Of a DNA stretch of 19,672 nt, positions 5,816 through 14,747 are shown one piece after another. Origin of the DNA: Oscillospiraceae bacterium. Its GTDB lineage: Bacteria > Bacillota > Clostridia > Oscillospirales > Acutalibacteraceae. Position 1 is the first letter of the stretch. The number at the start of each line of letters is the position of its first letter. The notes below the pieces were generated by a model. That model searched no databases and was not told the DNA's origin. It saw only the letters and a program-made list of their open reading frames with translations. The position numbers and the translations under genes were made by a program. The stretch covers positions 1 through 19,672 of the forward strand of contig DOQR01000003.1 of the NCBI GenBank assembly GCA_003514385.1, given 5' to 3'.

Positions 5816-7415
5816 AAAAACAAGACCCGCGCGCCGCCGCTCTTCGTTCAAGCTGCGGATAACGGTGTGGATAACGCTGCTCATCGCCGTTGTCAGCTCC
5901 CTCGGCATCGGAGGAATACTGATAACCGGCTCGCAGATTGCCGATTCGCGCCTGCAAAACGAGCTGATAAGTACCGTCGAGCGCAACGTGGACGAGATAG
6001 AATACAAGAACGGCATTCTCGAAATCGAGAACGATTTTGCCTTCTTCGTCGACGAGGTCTACTGCAATGTCTTTGACTCAAGCGGCAGATATATCGACGG
6101 CGAGTCCCCCGCCGCGCTGATAAACAGCAAAAATCTCAAAAGCGGCGAGGTCGGAACATTCGAGACAGACGGGAACAAATATTATTATTACGACACCCGT
6201 CTCGATTTCAACAAATACGAATACGAAATCGACGCCTTTTCGGGGAAGATAATCAAATATGAGGCGGACACCGCGATGTCCGGGCTCAGCAACCCCGTCT
6301 ACAAAAGCACCGAGTTCAAGGACGGAATAAACAGCGAAAAGGCGATTGATATCGCGCTCGAGCACGCGGGTCTGACCCGCGACGAAGTCAGCTCGCTGAG
6401 CGTTGAACTGCCAGCAAACGCGGACAGGACGGTTTTCAAAGTTGAATTCATATGCAGTAACTCGACCTATCCCCCGGTCTGGGTGCGCGGATTCATCAAC
6501 GCCGACGCCGCCAAGAGCGCGTTCGACGCAATAACCATGACGGTCATATACATTCTCCCGGCGTTTATTATTATCGCCGCCGTCGGGGCATATTTGATAT
6601 CACGCAAAACGATGAAGCCGGTCGAGAATATCTGCCGCTCGGCGCACGAGATAACCGACGGAACCGACCTCTCAAAGCGCATAGAAATGGAGAAAAGCGC
6701 GGGCGAAATATACACGCTTGCCGAGACCTTCAACGACATGCTCGCAAGGCTCCAGACCTCGTTCGAAAATGAAAAGCAGTTCACCTCCGACGCCTCGCAC
6801 GAGCTGCGCACACCGCTCGCCGTGATAAAGGCGGAATGCGAATACGCGCTGTCCGACAACGCGAGCGAAGAAGATATGCTCGAAGCGCTCTCGTCGATAG
6901 ACGAGCAGACGGACAAGATGACGAAGCTCGTCACGGCTCTGCTGACGCTCTCGCGCACCGAGCAGGGCGACAAGCGCTACAAGCTCGAGGACACCGACTT
7001 GAGCGAACTCGTCAAAAAAACATGTGCCGATTTTGTCCCCGCGAAGAACATCACGCTCACTGCGGACATCGAAGACAATATTATAATCCCCGCGCAGGCG
7101 CAGCTGATATCGCTGATGCTCGAAAATCTGCTCTCAAACGCCGTCAAATACGGCAGAGACGACGGGCACATTGAAGTCAGACTCAAAAAGGACAGCGGCA
7201 TCGTGCTCTCGGTGAAGGATGACGGAATCGGGATAAAAGAAGAGGATCTGCCAAAGATATGGGGCAGATTTTACCGCGCGGACGAATCCCGCAGCCGCGA
7301 AAGCGGATTCGGCTTGGGTCTCTCGCTCGTCAGCCAGATAGCGGCACTCCACGGCGGAAAAGTCTCCGCCTCCTCCGTTTACGGCGAGGGAAGCGAGTTC
7401 ACCGTGACCTTTTGA
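5802..7415 (+). CDS. Sensor histidine kinase with PepSY-like extracytoplasmic region
   Basis: 537 residues, membrane-bound partner of the response regulator. TM1 lies at about 17–42 and TM2 at about 244–268. A HAMP linker follows (MKPVENICRSAHEIT), then HisKA with the phosphorylated H333 in SDASHELRTPLAV, and HATPase_c with the N box NLLSNAVKYG, DDGIGIKEEDLPKIWGRFYR and GFGLGLSL. The outer region (about 43–243) contains two PepSY-like pieces: YDTRLDFNKYEYEIDAFSGK at about 130–149, and a segment at about 177–240 with AIDIALEHAGLT and VFKVEFIC. Both resemble the repeats of the PepSY protein downstream. ATG 5802 is preferred over GTG 5793 because GAGGGG lies at a suitable distance. The start overlaps the regulator stop. 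The kinase call is certain; the PepSY reading is by eye. Confidence 0.95.
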   Translation: MSSNKKTRPARRRSSFKLRITVWITLLIAVVSSLGIGGILITGSQIADSRLQNELISTVERNVDEIEYKNGILEIENDFAFFVDEVYCNVFDSSGRYIDGESPAALINSKNLKSGEVGTFETDGNKYYYYDTRLDFNKYEYEIDAFSGKIIKYEADTAMSGLSNPVYKSTEFKDGINSEKAIDIALEHAGLTRDEVSSLSVELPANADRTVFKVEFICSNSTYPPVWVRGFINADAAKSAFDAITMTVIYILPAFIIIAAVGAYLISRKTMKPVENICRSAHEITDGTDLSKRIEMEKSAGEIYTLAETFNDMLARLQTSFENEKQFTSDASHELRTPLAVIKAECEYALSDNASEEDMLEALSSIDEQTDKMTKLVTALLTLSRTEQGDKRYKLEDTDLSELVKKTCADFVPAKNITLTADIEDNIIIPAQAQLISLMLENLLSNAVKYGRDDGHIEVRLKKDSGIVLSVKDDGIGIKEEDLPKIWGRFYRADESRSRESGFGLGLSLVSQIAALHGGKVSASSVYGEGSEFTVTF

Positions 7416-7472
7416 CGTCTGATAGATTTGTGATACGCCGAGTGAGTGGCGGTATAATAGCATAAACAAATG

Positions 7473-7516
7473 AACCGGTTGCAGTAGATTTTCTGCTGCA
7501 ATCGGTTTTGTTATTT
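7473..7516 (+). terminator. Terminator of the two-component operon
   Basis: AACCGGTTGCAG (7473–7484) pairs with CTGCAATCGGTT (7496–7507), with one G·U and a further inner AGA/TCT, giving a stem of about 16 bp with a 3-nt loop. TTTGTTATTTT follows. The PepSY gene must therefore have its own promoter. Confidence 0.9.
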
Positions 7517-7613
7517 TATATTGTTTGACATCGGGGATGGACAAATCCCAATTTATCAACATCACAGCACACTGTTTTACGGACTTCAAACTTTCCGAAA
7601 AATTTTTGCGCTC

Positions 7614-7631
7614 TAATCTTTCTTTAATTTT
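7614..7631 (+). promoter_or_regulatory. Direct-repeat operator upstream of the PepSY gene
   Basis: TAATCTT (7614–7620) and TAATTTT (7625–7631) repeat with an 11-bp period, matching the pair at 5086–5103 before the regulator gene (shared pattern TAATCTTNNNNTAATYTT). It lies 60 nt upstream of the ATG at 7691. A clear -35 is missing downstream, as expected for an activated promoter; possible -10 boxes are at 7639–7646. Binding by the linked regulator is inferred. Confidence 0.55.
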
Positions 7632-7690
7632 CGCGGGTTATTATATGGGTGTACTAAGGGACACGATCCCGATAAGAAAGGACAGATACT

Positions 7691-8743
7691 ATGTTTGCAA
7701 GTATTTTCAAATCCATCGGAGTCGCGCTCATGTCAGTCATTATGGCTATCTTCTCTGCGTTCGCGCCGCCGCAGGATAAGCCCGACACGGGCTCGGGCAA
7801 CTCCGGACAGATCCAGCAGGAAGTGAAGATAAGCCTTGACGCCGCGATAGACATTGCAGTCGCCGATGCGGGCGTTGCAAGAGCCGACGCGAAGTTCACC
7901 GAAGCGAAGCTCGACAGCGACGATCTTGTCGCCCACTACGATATCGAGTTCATCGCCGGGGCGAACGAATACGACTACGAGATAGCGGTAACGGACGGCA
8001 GCATTCTTAAAAAAGAAGTCGAGCCCGCTGACCCCTCGAAGCCCTCAAAGCCCCAGCCCGATGTCTCCGGCTATATCAGCATCGACGAGGCGAAGGCAAT
8101 AGCCCTCAAGAAAGTTTCCCTTGACGCTTCAAAGGTCACTTTCAAGAAAGCGGAGCTTGACGTGGACGACCGCACCCCGCACTATGATATAGAATTTGTC
8201 TCGGGCGGATATGAATATGAGTTCGAGATAGACGCAAAGAGCGGAAAGATTCTCGAGTTCGACCGCGAGCGCGAGGATAAGAAGCCCACAGGTGACACAT
8301 CAAAGTTCATCTCCGTTGAGGAGGCAAAGGCCGCCGCGCTCAAAAGAGCTTCCCTCGACGCTTCAAAGGTCACATTCACCAAAGCTGAGCTTGATATTGA
8401 CGACCGCACCCCGCACTATGATATAGAATTTGTCTCGGGCGGATACGAGTACGAAGTCGAGGTCAACGCGAAGAACGGCAGAATAATCGACTTCGACCGC
8501 GAGCTTGACGATTCCAAGCCCGCCGACCCCTCGAAATATATCTCTGCAGATGCCGCGAAGAAAGCCGCACTCGACCATGCGGGTCTCACCGAGGCTCAGG
8601 TCACGGAGCTCGAAACCGAGCTTGACACCGACTCGCTCACCGCGCACTACGATGTTGAATTCAAATGCGGCGGATTCGAGTATGAGTACAAGATAAACGC
8701 AAAGAGCGGAAAAGTTATCTCGTTCGAAAAAGAGAGAGACTAA
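7691..8743 (+). CDS. Exported protein with four PepSY domains
   Basis: 350 residues. A hydrophobic N terminus (IGVALMSVIMAIFSAFA, about 9–25) is a signal peptide or membrane anchor; no lipobox cysteine is seen. Four PepSY domains follow at about 45–110, 126–190, 204–268 and 280–350. Each has an AxxxAL helix, Y/H-Y-D-I/V-E-F and EYE(Y/F)xIxAKSGKII, and they are joined by Asp/Pro/Lys-rich linkers (DPSKPSKPQ). Repeats 2 and 3 are 78 residues apart and nearly identical even in DNA. PepSY domains are thought to inhibit or bind proteases or other extracytoplasmic proteins. The gene lies behind the two-component operon, has its own terminator, and shares the candidate operator with it, so I infer that it is a regulon member. 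ATG 7691 follows AAAGGA. Confidence 0.9.
   Translation: MFASIFKSIGVALMSVIMAIFSAFAPPQDKPDTGSGNSGQIQQEVKISLDAAIDIAVADAGVARADAKFTEAKLDSDDLVAHYDIEFIAGANEYDYEIAVTDGSILKKEVEPADPSKPSKPQPDVSGYISIDEAKAIALKKVSLDASKVTFKKAELDVDDRTPHYDIEFVSGGYEYEFEIDAKSGKILEFDREREDKKPTGDTSKFISVEEAKAAALKRASLDASKVTFTKAELDIDDRTPHYDIEFVSGGYEYEVEVNAKNGRIIDFDRELDDSKPADPSKYISADAAKKAALDHAGLTEAQVTELETELDTDSLTAHYDVEFKCGGFEYEYKINAKSGKVISFEKERD
8165..8445 (+). repeat. Near-identical DNA in PepSY repeats 2 and 3
   Basis: Positions 8165–8211 and 8399–8445 are identical over 47 nt, offset 234 nt (78 codons), including synonymous positions. The flanking parts of the repeats differ, so this is a recent duplication or gene conversion between domains. 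Confidence 0.85.
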
Positions 8744-8755
8744 CAGATTTTTATT

Positions 8756-8788
8756 CAGTCCCGGATGTTAAGTCCGGGGCTGTTTTTA
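8756..8788 (+). terminator. Terminator of the PepSY gene
   Basis: CAGTCCCGGA (8756–8765), 7-nt loop, TCCGGGGCTG (8773–8782; one T·G), followed by TTTTTATTT. Confidence 0.92.
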
Positions 8789-8812
8789 TTTGTAAACTTT
8801 TTTCGTTTTTCC

Positions 8813-8843
8813 TTGACTTAAAGCCGACTTCAGGTTCTATAAT
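8813..8843 (+). promoter_or_regulatory. Promoter of the flavin-reductase-like gene
   Basis: TTGACT (8813–8818) and TATAAT (8838–8843), with a rather long 19-nt spacer. AAAGGAGG (8855–8862) precedes the ATG at 8870. Confidence 0.65.
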
Positions 8844-8869
8844 AAAGTCAAATCAAAGGAGGAATTATC

Positions 8870-9430
8870 ATGAGAAAAGATTTCGGCGCAAAGCCCTTCA
8901 CCTATCCGCAGCCGGTGCTTATCCTCGGTTCCTACGACAAGGACGGCAACCCCGATGCAATGAACGCCGCATGGGGCGGCATCAGCGGCGGCAATGAGAT
9001 ATCCATGTGCATAAGCGCGGGCCACAAGTCCACGAAGAATATTCTCGAGAGAAAGGCATTCACCGTGAGCATGGCCGACCTCGAACACACTGCCGCCTGC
9101 GACTATGTCGGTCTTGTTTCCGCAGGGAATACGCCCGATAAATTTAAAAAGGCGGGATTCCACGCCGTCAAATCGAAATTTGTTGACGCGCCGCTGATTG
9201 AAGAGCTGCCCATCGCCGCAGAGTGCAGGCTCAAGAGCTATGATGCAAACACCGGGCGCATGGTCGGCGAAATAGTCAACGTCTGCGTTGACGAGCGTGT
9301 GCTCGACGAGAACGGAAACGTCGATGTTTCAAAGGCGCAGCCGATAACCTTCGACCCGTTCAACAACACCTATGTTGTCCTCGGCGAGACGGTCGCAAGA
9401 GCATTCAGCGCCGGTAACACGCTCAAATAA
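8870..9430 (+). CDS. Flavin-reductase-like FMN-binding flavoprotein
   Basis: 186 residues, close to the usual length of small flavin-reductase-like (split-barrel FMN-binding) proteins. Seen: PQPVLILGSYDKDGNPDAMNAAW at the start, the segment that forms the first barrel strands; a GHKSTKNILERKAFTVSMAD element typical of FMN-phosphate contacts; and PLIEELPIAAECRL. Members bind FMN and reduce flavin or an unknown substrate with NAD(P)H in the cytoplasm; the physiological substrate here is unknown. It is monocistronic, with a strong AAAGGAGG site, its own promoter and a terminator shared with the convergent lipoprotein gene. Confidence 0.9.
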   Translation: MRKDFGAKPFTYPQPVLILGSYDKDGNPDAMNAAWGGISGGNEISMCISAGHKSTKNILERKAFTVSMADLEHTAACDYVGLVSAGNTPDKFKKAGFHAVKSKFVDAPLIEELPIAAECRLKSYDANTGRMVGEIVNVCVDERVLDENGNVDVSKAQPITFDPFNNTYVVLGETVARAFSAGNTLK

Positions 9431-9440
9431 GAATATACGC

Positions 9441-9480
9441 AAAACGCCCCGCACGTTTCCGTGCGGGACATTTTGTTTTT
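9441..9480. terminator. Bidirectional terminator between flavoprotein and lipoprotein genes
   Basis: CCCGCACG (9448–9455), loop TTTC, CGTGCGGG (9460–9467), with AAAA upstream and TTTTGTTTTT downstream. It serves the plus-strand flavoprotein gene and the converging minus-strand operon. Confidence 0.9.
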
Positions 9481-9492
9481 CGGATGTAACTT

Positions 9493-10377
9493 TTAATATT
9501 TTATCGTGAAGTCGTTTATTGTTGTCATGCCGACTTTTACTCTCGTGTTCGAGCCGAGCAGGTGCGCTGTGAGCTCGATGATGACGGGATAATCATAGTG
9601 GGCATAGACTAAGTTACCGGTAGCCTTGCTGAACCTTGCTGTTATCGTTCCGTTATAATAGGTGAATTTCTGGTCGGTGAGCGAGAGGCCGGGATAGTCG
9701 AAGTTTACCACATCGGCGGTGAGCACGCCGAACGCTGCGGCATAGCCTTTTTCGCCGGAGGGATTGACCTCAGTGCCGAAGGTCAGGGTTATCTGATATT
9801 CGCCGCCCTTGTCCTCGACCTTTGCGCCCTTGACATCTGCGGGAGTGAGCTTGCTGACCCAATCCTTGCCTCCGACGGGGAATACGTTTCTGATGTCCTC
9901 TTTTGAGGTCAGGACTATCGCCTTATCGTCGCGCTTCATGAAGGTCTTCATCGCGCTCTTGCCTATTGCGTCTATCGCCTTGGGCAACTCGGTCTTGTCG
10001 GCGTTGTTCTTCGTCTCGGTGTAGTTGCGGGTGACGGACTTCGCCTGATATTTTACTCTGTTCGCGCCGGTGTTGAAATAGGCGATTATCTCAGCTTTAT
10101 TCCAGTCTTTTGTGCTCTTTGAGGGTGCGGCAGTGACCTGTGCGCTTGTCTCGCCGGGCTTTGCGGGGTCGGCTGACTGAGTCTCGTCCGTCTCGCCCTC
10201 CTGCACGGTGCTGTCCTCGGGAAGGGCGGTCGTGTCATCGACAACATCGCCCGCCGCGCTCGTCTGCGCTTCGCCGGTGGTGTCTGCATTTGTTTTTGTG
10301 TCGTCCTTTTTGCACGCGCACAGCAGCGACACAAGCAGAACAAGAATCGCCATAACGGCGGCTATCGATCTTTTCAT
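9493..10377 (-). CDS. Lipoprotein of unknown function
   Basis: 294 residues. The N terminus is a lipoprotein signal (MKRSIAAVMAILVLLVSLLCAC) with a lipobox ending at C22, then KK and a Thr/Ser/Asp/Glu-rich linker (about 25–90). A folded domain of about 200 residues begins around DWNKAEIIAYFNTGANRVK and ends in HYDYPVIIELTAHLLGSNTRVKVGM. I do not recognise the domain; similar lipoproteins are common in Clostridia. It is the last gene of the minus-strand operon: its AGGAGG site overlaps the stop codon of the rhamnosidase gene, 12 nt upstream. The context suggests co-expression with rhamnoside uptake, but the protein does not look like a solute-binding protein and may just share the transcript. 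Confidence 0.85.
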   Translation of the reverse strand: MKRSIAAVMAILVLLVSLLCACKKDDTKTNADTTGEAQTSAAGDVVDDTTALPEDSTVQEGETDETQSADPAKPGETSAQVTAAPSKSTKDWNKAEIIAYFNTGANRVKYQAKSVTRNYTETKNNADKTELPKAIDAIGKSAMKTFMKRDDKAIVLTSKEDIRNVFPVGGKDWVSKLTPADVKGAKVEDKGGEYQITLTFGTEVNPSGEKGYAAAFGVLTADVVNFDYPGLSLTDQKFTYYNGTITARFSKATGNLVYAHYDYPVIIELTAHLLGSNTRVKVGMTTINDFTIKY

Positions 10378-10389
10378 GGATTTTCCTCC

Positions 10390-12936
10390 TCAGAATTCAT
10401 ATTCACCCGCTCCGACGGTCTGTTTTCTTCCGTCGGGCAGAATTATATCCGCTTGGCAGTTCGACGGGACGGATATTTTATATCTGTATCCCCCGTCAGT
10501 TTTGTCCCAGCGCACAAACATTTTTCCGTATACGCTGTCATAGCTCGCTTCGGCGAACTTAAAATGTCCGCCCGGGCGCGGGGATATTTTGAATCGGTTC
10601 TCCCCCGTGACATTTATTCCGCACATCGTGCCGAACAGCCACTCGCACACCGCACCCTTTGAATAGTGATTGAGCGAGGCTATACCGCCCTGCGCCGCGG
10701 TGCCCTCCCACGACTCCCAGACGGTGTTTGCGCCGTTTTTGGACATAAACAGCCAGCCGGGCATCTGCTCGTTTTCGAGTAAGCGGTAGGCATATTCAAT
10801 ATCTATATCCGCCAAAACGCTCAGTATCAGCGGAGTTGAGAGGAATCCCGTGCCGAGCCTCCATGAGTAGTTGTCGAGGGCTTTTATGAGCCGCTTTTTC
10901 GCGTATTCCGACTGCTTTTCGTCGAGCAGACCGATATAAAGCGGGCGCACAAGCTTCGCCTGGCGATCGGTATCGAGCGAGAATTTTTTCGTGGAGACGA
11001 GCGCACTGTAGCCCTTTCTTGCCCTTGCGGCATTTTTCTCATAGAGCTTTCTGTCGCTATCCTTACCGAGGACGCGGGCTATATCAGCCATCGTTTCGAG
11101 CATATAGACTATGTAAGCCGTTGTCTCCTCTGGATTCGGGTTGACAAAATCCGTAAATTTAAGAGCCTTGACATCGGCGGGTTCCGCCCATTCGCCGTAG
11201 GACTGGCGGTAGTTTGAAATATTGCGGAAATTTTTGAGCCCCACTCCCGTCGGCAGGGCGGTCGGATACCACTTGCCGAGGGTCTTTATTTTATATTCGG
11301 CAAAGGCGCGCATGTTGGGATAGAAGCGTTCGAGAATCTTTCTGTCGCCGTACTGCTTATAGAGCCTGTACGGAATAAACACGCCTGCGTCGGACCAGCC
11401 CGCCGAGCCGTCCATAAAAGTCATATAGAAATCCACACCGCCGCGTGGGGCTATCTGGCGGAAATCGCCGTTTTTGAGCTGTTCGTCGCACATATCGCGC
11501 ACGAATTTTTCGGCAAATGGCGCATAGTCAAAAAGATAGCTCGCGGTTTTGCAGAATATCTGCGCGTCGCCCGTCCAGCCGTGGCGTTCGCGGGTCGGGC
11601 AGTCTGTCGGCAGATCGGTCGAGTTGCCTTTTGCTGACCACTTTGTCACCTCGACGAATTTATTGAGCAGCTCGTTTGAGCTGTTGAAGAATCCCGTCTC
11701 TTCCATGTCCGAATAGACGGCTATGGCGGTGAAGTCCTCCGGGTCGATATCTATATCCGTGCCGACGCTGACATACTGAAAACCGAATATCGCGAACTTC
11801 GTCTTGTAATGATTTTTGCCCTCTTTGCAGATATACTCAACTCTCTGCAAAGGCGTTGTCTTGTGTTTATTCCTGCACTGGATATTCTCGAGCGTAAGCT
11901 CGCCGTCGTGCAGCAGCTCGCCGAATTCGAGAGTGATTTTCTGCCCCTCGCGGGCGTTTATCTCAAACTCAACATAGCCCGCCATATTCTGCCCGAAGTC
12001 GAGCAGTTTTTTCCCGCTCGGGGTGACAGATAATTTGGGCTTGAAGCGTTCCTTTTCGGCTATCGGGAAATTGTTTGACGCGCTCGGCAAAACCTTGCAG
12101 ACGGTCTCTTTCGCATGATTTTTATATGACGGGATATTATTTGCGTTGACCCGCTCGCCGTCCTTGTTGTCCGCAAAGCGTATGGCGCCGTCGTTGCTCC
12201 AGAGCCACGAGCCGTCGGATATGACGGTCTGCGCCGTGCCGTCGGTATATTTTATCTCAAGCTGAGCAAGCAGTTTAGTCTCGGTGCCATACTGATTTTT
12301 GAGCCCCCACGCGCCGACGCTGCCCCTGTACCAGCCGTCGGCAAGCTCGGCGCAGATTGTATTTTCGCCCTCGTGCAGGAGAGAAGTCACGTCATATGTC
12401 TGATACTGTATGCGCTTTCTGTATTCCGTGATGCCGGGCGCGAGCGGCATCGAGCAATCAGCGCCGTTAATCTCGGCTGAATAGAGTCCGCAGGCGGTCA
12501 TATAGAGCCGCGCAGATAAAATCGGCTTTTTGCACTCGAACTCTTTTTTGAAGCAGTCGACCGGATAACGCTGTTTTCTGTTTACATTATAGTTTCCTGT
12601 TATCCACTTCGCGCTCCAATCCGAGGCGTTTCTGAGCCCGATCTCGAAGAATGCCGGCTCGCTCCACTCGCCCTCAAGCCCGTTTTCGTCCCAGAGCTTC
12701 ACTTTCCAGTTCACTCTCAGGCGCGACGGAGTGTCAAGCGGATACGGAATAAAACTCATCTGTGAAGATTCGACCTTGCCGCTGTCCCATAGAATATTGT
12801 CGCGCGTGTCGGAAGCGATTAGTCTATATGCGCTCTGCGCCTTCCCGCCCTCGCAGTTCCACATGAAGCGCGGGTTCTTTATATCTATCCCCAACGGGTT
12901 TTTGAGATACTCTGTTTTAAGCTTTACGGCTTTCAT
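10390..12936 (-). CDS. GH78 alpha-L-rhamnosidase, probably cytoplasmic
   Basis: 848 residues; hydrolyses terminal alpha-L-rhamnose from glycosides. The domain order matches GH78: an N-terminal beta domain (about 1–100, [12 protein letters not shown]… YRLIASD… DSGKV), Bac_rhamnosid_N (about 110–290, [23 protein letters not shown]), a concanavalin-like domain (about 300–400, [14 protein letters not shown]), then the (alpha/alpha)6 barrel and a C-terminal beta domain ([12 protein letters not shown]). The catalytic-acid motif [15 protein letters not shown] is at about 441–456, and VWESWEG, with the likely base glutamate, is near 738–744. There is no signal peptide, so the substrate must be imported, which agrees with the symporter gene just upstream. 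Its ATG overlaps the symporter stop (ATGA), giving translational coupling. The exact substrate (flavonoid, pectin fragment) is unknown. Confidence 0.95.
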   Translation of the reverse strand: MKAVKLKTEYLKNPLGIDIKNPRFMWNCEGGKAQSAYRLIASDTRDNILWDSGKVESSQMSFIPYPLDTPSRLRVNWKVKLWDENGLEGEWSEPAFFEIGLRNASDWSAKWITGNYNVNRKQRYPVDCFKKEFECKKPILSARLYMTACGLYSAEINGADCSMPLAPGITEYRKRIQYQTYDVTSLLHEGENTICAELADGWYRGSVGAWGLKNQYGTETKLLAQLEIKYTDGTAQTVISDGSWLWSNDGAIRFADNKDGERVNANNIPSYKNHAKETVCKVLPSASNNFPIAEKERFKPKLSVTPSGKKLLDFGQNMAGYVEFEINAREGQKITLEFGELLHDGELTLENIQCRNKHKTTPLQRVEYICKEGKNHYKTKFAIFGFQYVSVGTDIDIDPEDFTAIAVYSDMEETGFFNSSNELLNKFVEVTKWSAKGNSTDLPTDCPTRERHGWTGDAQIFCKTASYLFDYAPFAEKFVRDMCDEQLKNGDFRQIAPRGGVDFYMTFMDGSAGWSDAGVFIPYRLYKQYGDRKILERFYPNMRAFAEYKIKTLGKWYPTALPTGVGLKNFRNISNYRQSYGEWAEPADVKALKFTDFVNPNPEETTAYIVYMLETMADIARVLGKDSDRKLYEKNAARARKGYSALVSTKKFSLDTDRQAKLVRPLYIGLLDEKQSEYAKKRLIKALDNYSWRLGTGFLSTPLILSVLADIDIEYAYRLLENEQMPGWLFMSKNGANTVWESWEGTAAQGGIASLNHYSKGAVCEWLFGTMCGINVTGENRFKISPRPGGHFKFAEASYDSVYGKMFVRWDKTDGGYRYKISVPSNCQADIILPDGRKQTVGAGEYEF

Positions 12937-14390
12937 TCTGTCGTCTCCCCGTTTCTCTGCTTTATCTCCTCCTGCTCCTTGGCGATATTCTTTTCGACAT
13001 TCAAAAACAGCAGAAGTATCGCAAGGACTATGCCGGTTATCGTCTCAAGCCCTACGAAAGTAAATGTTATCGCGCTTTTGACGCTCTCCGACTGCACGGC
13101 GATGAGCTTGCCCGCCGCGTCGAGATAGGGCGCTACATAGCCGGACTTCGAGAGAATGAGATTGAATATACCCGTACAGATTCCGACGCTCGCGACAGCG
13201 ATCGTGTTATATATCGACATCGCGATGCCGTCGCACCTGAAGCCGTTTTTCCACTCGACATGGTCGAGCACGTCCGCGAACAGAGCCATGAACACATAAG
13301 AGCACGGCAGACCGCCTATGTTCTTTATAAACTGGCCGATAAGCACTATAACCATGTTCGTCGGCGCGAGCCAGCATATAGCCGAGCCGACAGCATAGAA
13401 GATAAAGCCGATTGCCGTTAAATTGCGTTTACCAAACTTCTTCGCGAGCGGCCAGACGGCGAAAATGCCGATGCCCATCGGGATGCCGCCGATAACGGAG
13501 AGCATGGTCTGGGTCTTGCCGTCGTTATATGTACCGAGGACATAGTTCGAGAAATAAACGAGCGAGATGTTTTTGATGGTCGAGCCGACGGTGAAAATGA
13601 GAAAATAGATGAAAATTATTATCATATATTTGTCGCTGAAAACCGCCTTGAGCTGAGTTACCATTGCGACGCTATCTTTCTTCTGCTCGCCGCCCTCAAG
13701 TGTGATGCGCTCCTTGGTGAAATAATACTCCATAAGCGTCAGCGGCAGGGCTATGCACGAAAGAATACTCATCGTAACTATCCACTTTGATTTGTCAACG
13801 CCGAGCTGCGGCATGATGAGCATGGGGAAGATGAGCGCGACGATTATGCCGCTCATCATGATGGTCGATATCTGATTGAAAACCGAGAGCGAGCCGCGCT
13901 GTTCCGTGTTTCTCGTCGAGAGCGGAACCATAAGATTGTGGCTCATGTTATAAATTGTATAAGCGAACGAATAAAACAGATTATACGAGAGCATGACCCA
14001 TATCACCTGCACCGTCCTGTTACCCGAGGGGACTGTGAAGAGCAATATGCCGGTCACGGCGACAAGCGGCGCGGAGAGCAGCAGCCAGGGGCGCGCCTTG
14101 CCCTGTTTTGTGCGCGTGCGGTCGATGATATAGCCCATGACTATATTTGTTATAGCGTCGATTATCTTCGACACTATCGGGAACACCGCTAGGAACGCGC
14201 CGCCCCACACGGTGGTGAGGTTTAGGACATCGGTATAATAGACATTGAGGTAGGTCGCGAGCACGGCGTTTAAAAGCAGCGCGCCGGACGGGCCGAGCAG
14301 ATAGCCCAGCCACTTCTCCTTCGCCGTAACATCGGGCGAGGTCAGGCGCGAATCAAGCGCCCGCTTTTCAAAAAATTTTGCTTTTGCCAT
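12933..14390 (-). CDS. GPH-family sugar:cation symporter (MFS)
   Basis: 485 residues, twelve predicted membrane segments, of the glycoside–pentoside–hexuronide (MelB-like) family. Seen: the N-terminal [21 protein letters not shown]… YYTDV typical of the family, the loop [20 protein letters not shown] (the conserved D-R-T-R-x-G-xxRPW motif), and a C half with [13 protein letters not shown]. It would carry rhamnosides into the cell with Na+ or H+. The ATG at 14390 is preferred over the GTG at 14393 because AAGGAG is better spaced from it. It is the first gene of the operon; its stop overlaps the rhamnosidase start by 4 nt. Regulated by the divergent TetR-type protein, judging from the operator in the intergenic region. 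Confidence 0.93.
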   Translation of the reverse strand: MAKAKFFEKRALDSRLTSPDVTAKEKWLGYLLGPSGALLLNAVLATYLNVYYTDVLNLTTVWGGAFLAVFPIVSKIIDAITNIVMGYIIDRTRTKQGKARPWLLLSAPLVAVTGILLFTVPSGNRTVQVIWVMLSYNLFYSFAYTIYNMSHNLMVPLSTRNTEQRGSLSVFNQISTIMMSGIIVALIFPMLIMPQLGVDKSKWIVTMSILSCIALPLTLMEYYFTKERITLEGGEQKKDSVAMVTQLKAVFSDKYMIIIFIYFLIFTVGSTIKNISLVYFSNYVLGTYNDGKTQTMLSVIGGIPMGIGIFAVWPLAKKFGKRNLTAIGFIFYAVGSAICWLAPTNMVIVLIGQFIKNIGGLPCSYVFMALFADVLDHVEWKNGFRCDGIAMSIYNTIAVASVGICTGIFNLILSKSGYVAPYLDAAGKLIAVQSESVKSAITFTFVGLETITGIVLAILLLFLNVEKNIAKEQEEIKQRNGETTE

Positions 14391-14694
14391 CACGAGAACT
14401 CCTTCATTTATTTTATCTTATGGATATAAAAATATATTTGCAGCTGCCTTTGCCACAGCTTTATGCGCTTGCGGTGCTTTTTATATGATTTGAGCCGTAA
14501 ACCGACCCCATAGGGTCGGCGCGGCTAAAATGTCAAAAGGCTGAATGAATTTCTTATATAGTTGTCGCTGCGGTTTCGGCGCGTCCTCGGATTCCGTCTG
14601 AAGCTTTCCGTAACGCGCCGTTTTCCGCAGGCGATAAAATCATTGGAGACAGAAAGGTTAAGGCCTCCTTGACAATTGAAAGATTTCATATTAC
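14391..14694 (-). promoter_or_regulatory. Long structured 5' leader of the symporter–rhamnosidase operon
   Basis: If the promoter at 14701–14729 is used, the mRNA has about 300 nt before the first codon. This stretch holds no gene. It can fold into two strong hairpins. One spans 14565–14634: TCGC/GCGA, TGCGG/CCGCA and GGCGCG/CGCGCC with small internal loops. The other spans 14493–14526: AGCCG/CGGCT enclosing CCGACCC–CATA–GGGTCGG. No T tract follows either on the minus strand. A weak inner TTGACA (14536–14531, minus) has no good -10. I do not match it to a known riboswitch. Confidence 0.45.
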
Positions 14695-14697
14695 ACT
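14669..14697 (+). promoter_or_regulatory. Likely promoter of the TetR-type regulator
   Basis: Perfect TTGACA (14669–14674), 17-nt spacer, TACACT (14692–14697). Transcription would start near 14704 and run through the palindromic operator before the ATG at 14792. Confidence 0.55.
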
Positions 14698-14700
14698 ACT

Positions 14701-14729
14701 ATTATATCTACATCGTGTCGGATTAACAA
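14701..14729 (-). promoter_or_regulatory. Promoter of the symporter–rhamnosidase–lipoprotein operon
   Basis: On the minus strand TTGTTA (14729–14724), exactly 17 nt, then perfect TATAAT (14706–14701). The -35 lies within the left arm of the palindrome at 14721–14747, so a bound regulator would block it. It faces the regulator promoter. Confidence 0.75.
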
Positions 14730-14747
14730 TCATCAGTTTTGTTAATC
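14721..14747. promoter_or_regulatory. Palindromic operator, probably for the divergent TetR regulator
   Basis: A perfect inverted repeat with 9-bp arms, GATTAACAA (14721–14729) and TTGTTAATC (14739–14747), with a 9-nt spacer. TGTCG (14716–14720) and CGACA (14761–14765) form a looser outer pair. It overlaps the -35 of the symporter operon and lies downstream of the regulator start site. TetR-family dimers bind such palindromes; assignment to this regulator is inference. Confidence 0.65.

Noticed and set aside
7428..7458. TTGTGA and TATAAT (7453–7458) after the kinase gene, as promoter of a small RNA
   Set aside because: The spacer is 19 nt, the -35 is poor, and the product would be only the terminator hairpin at 7473–7516.
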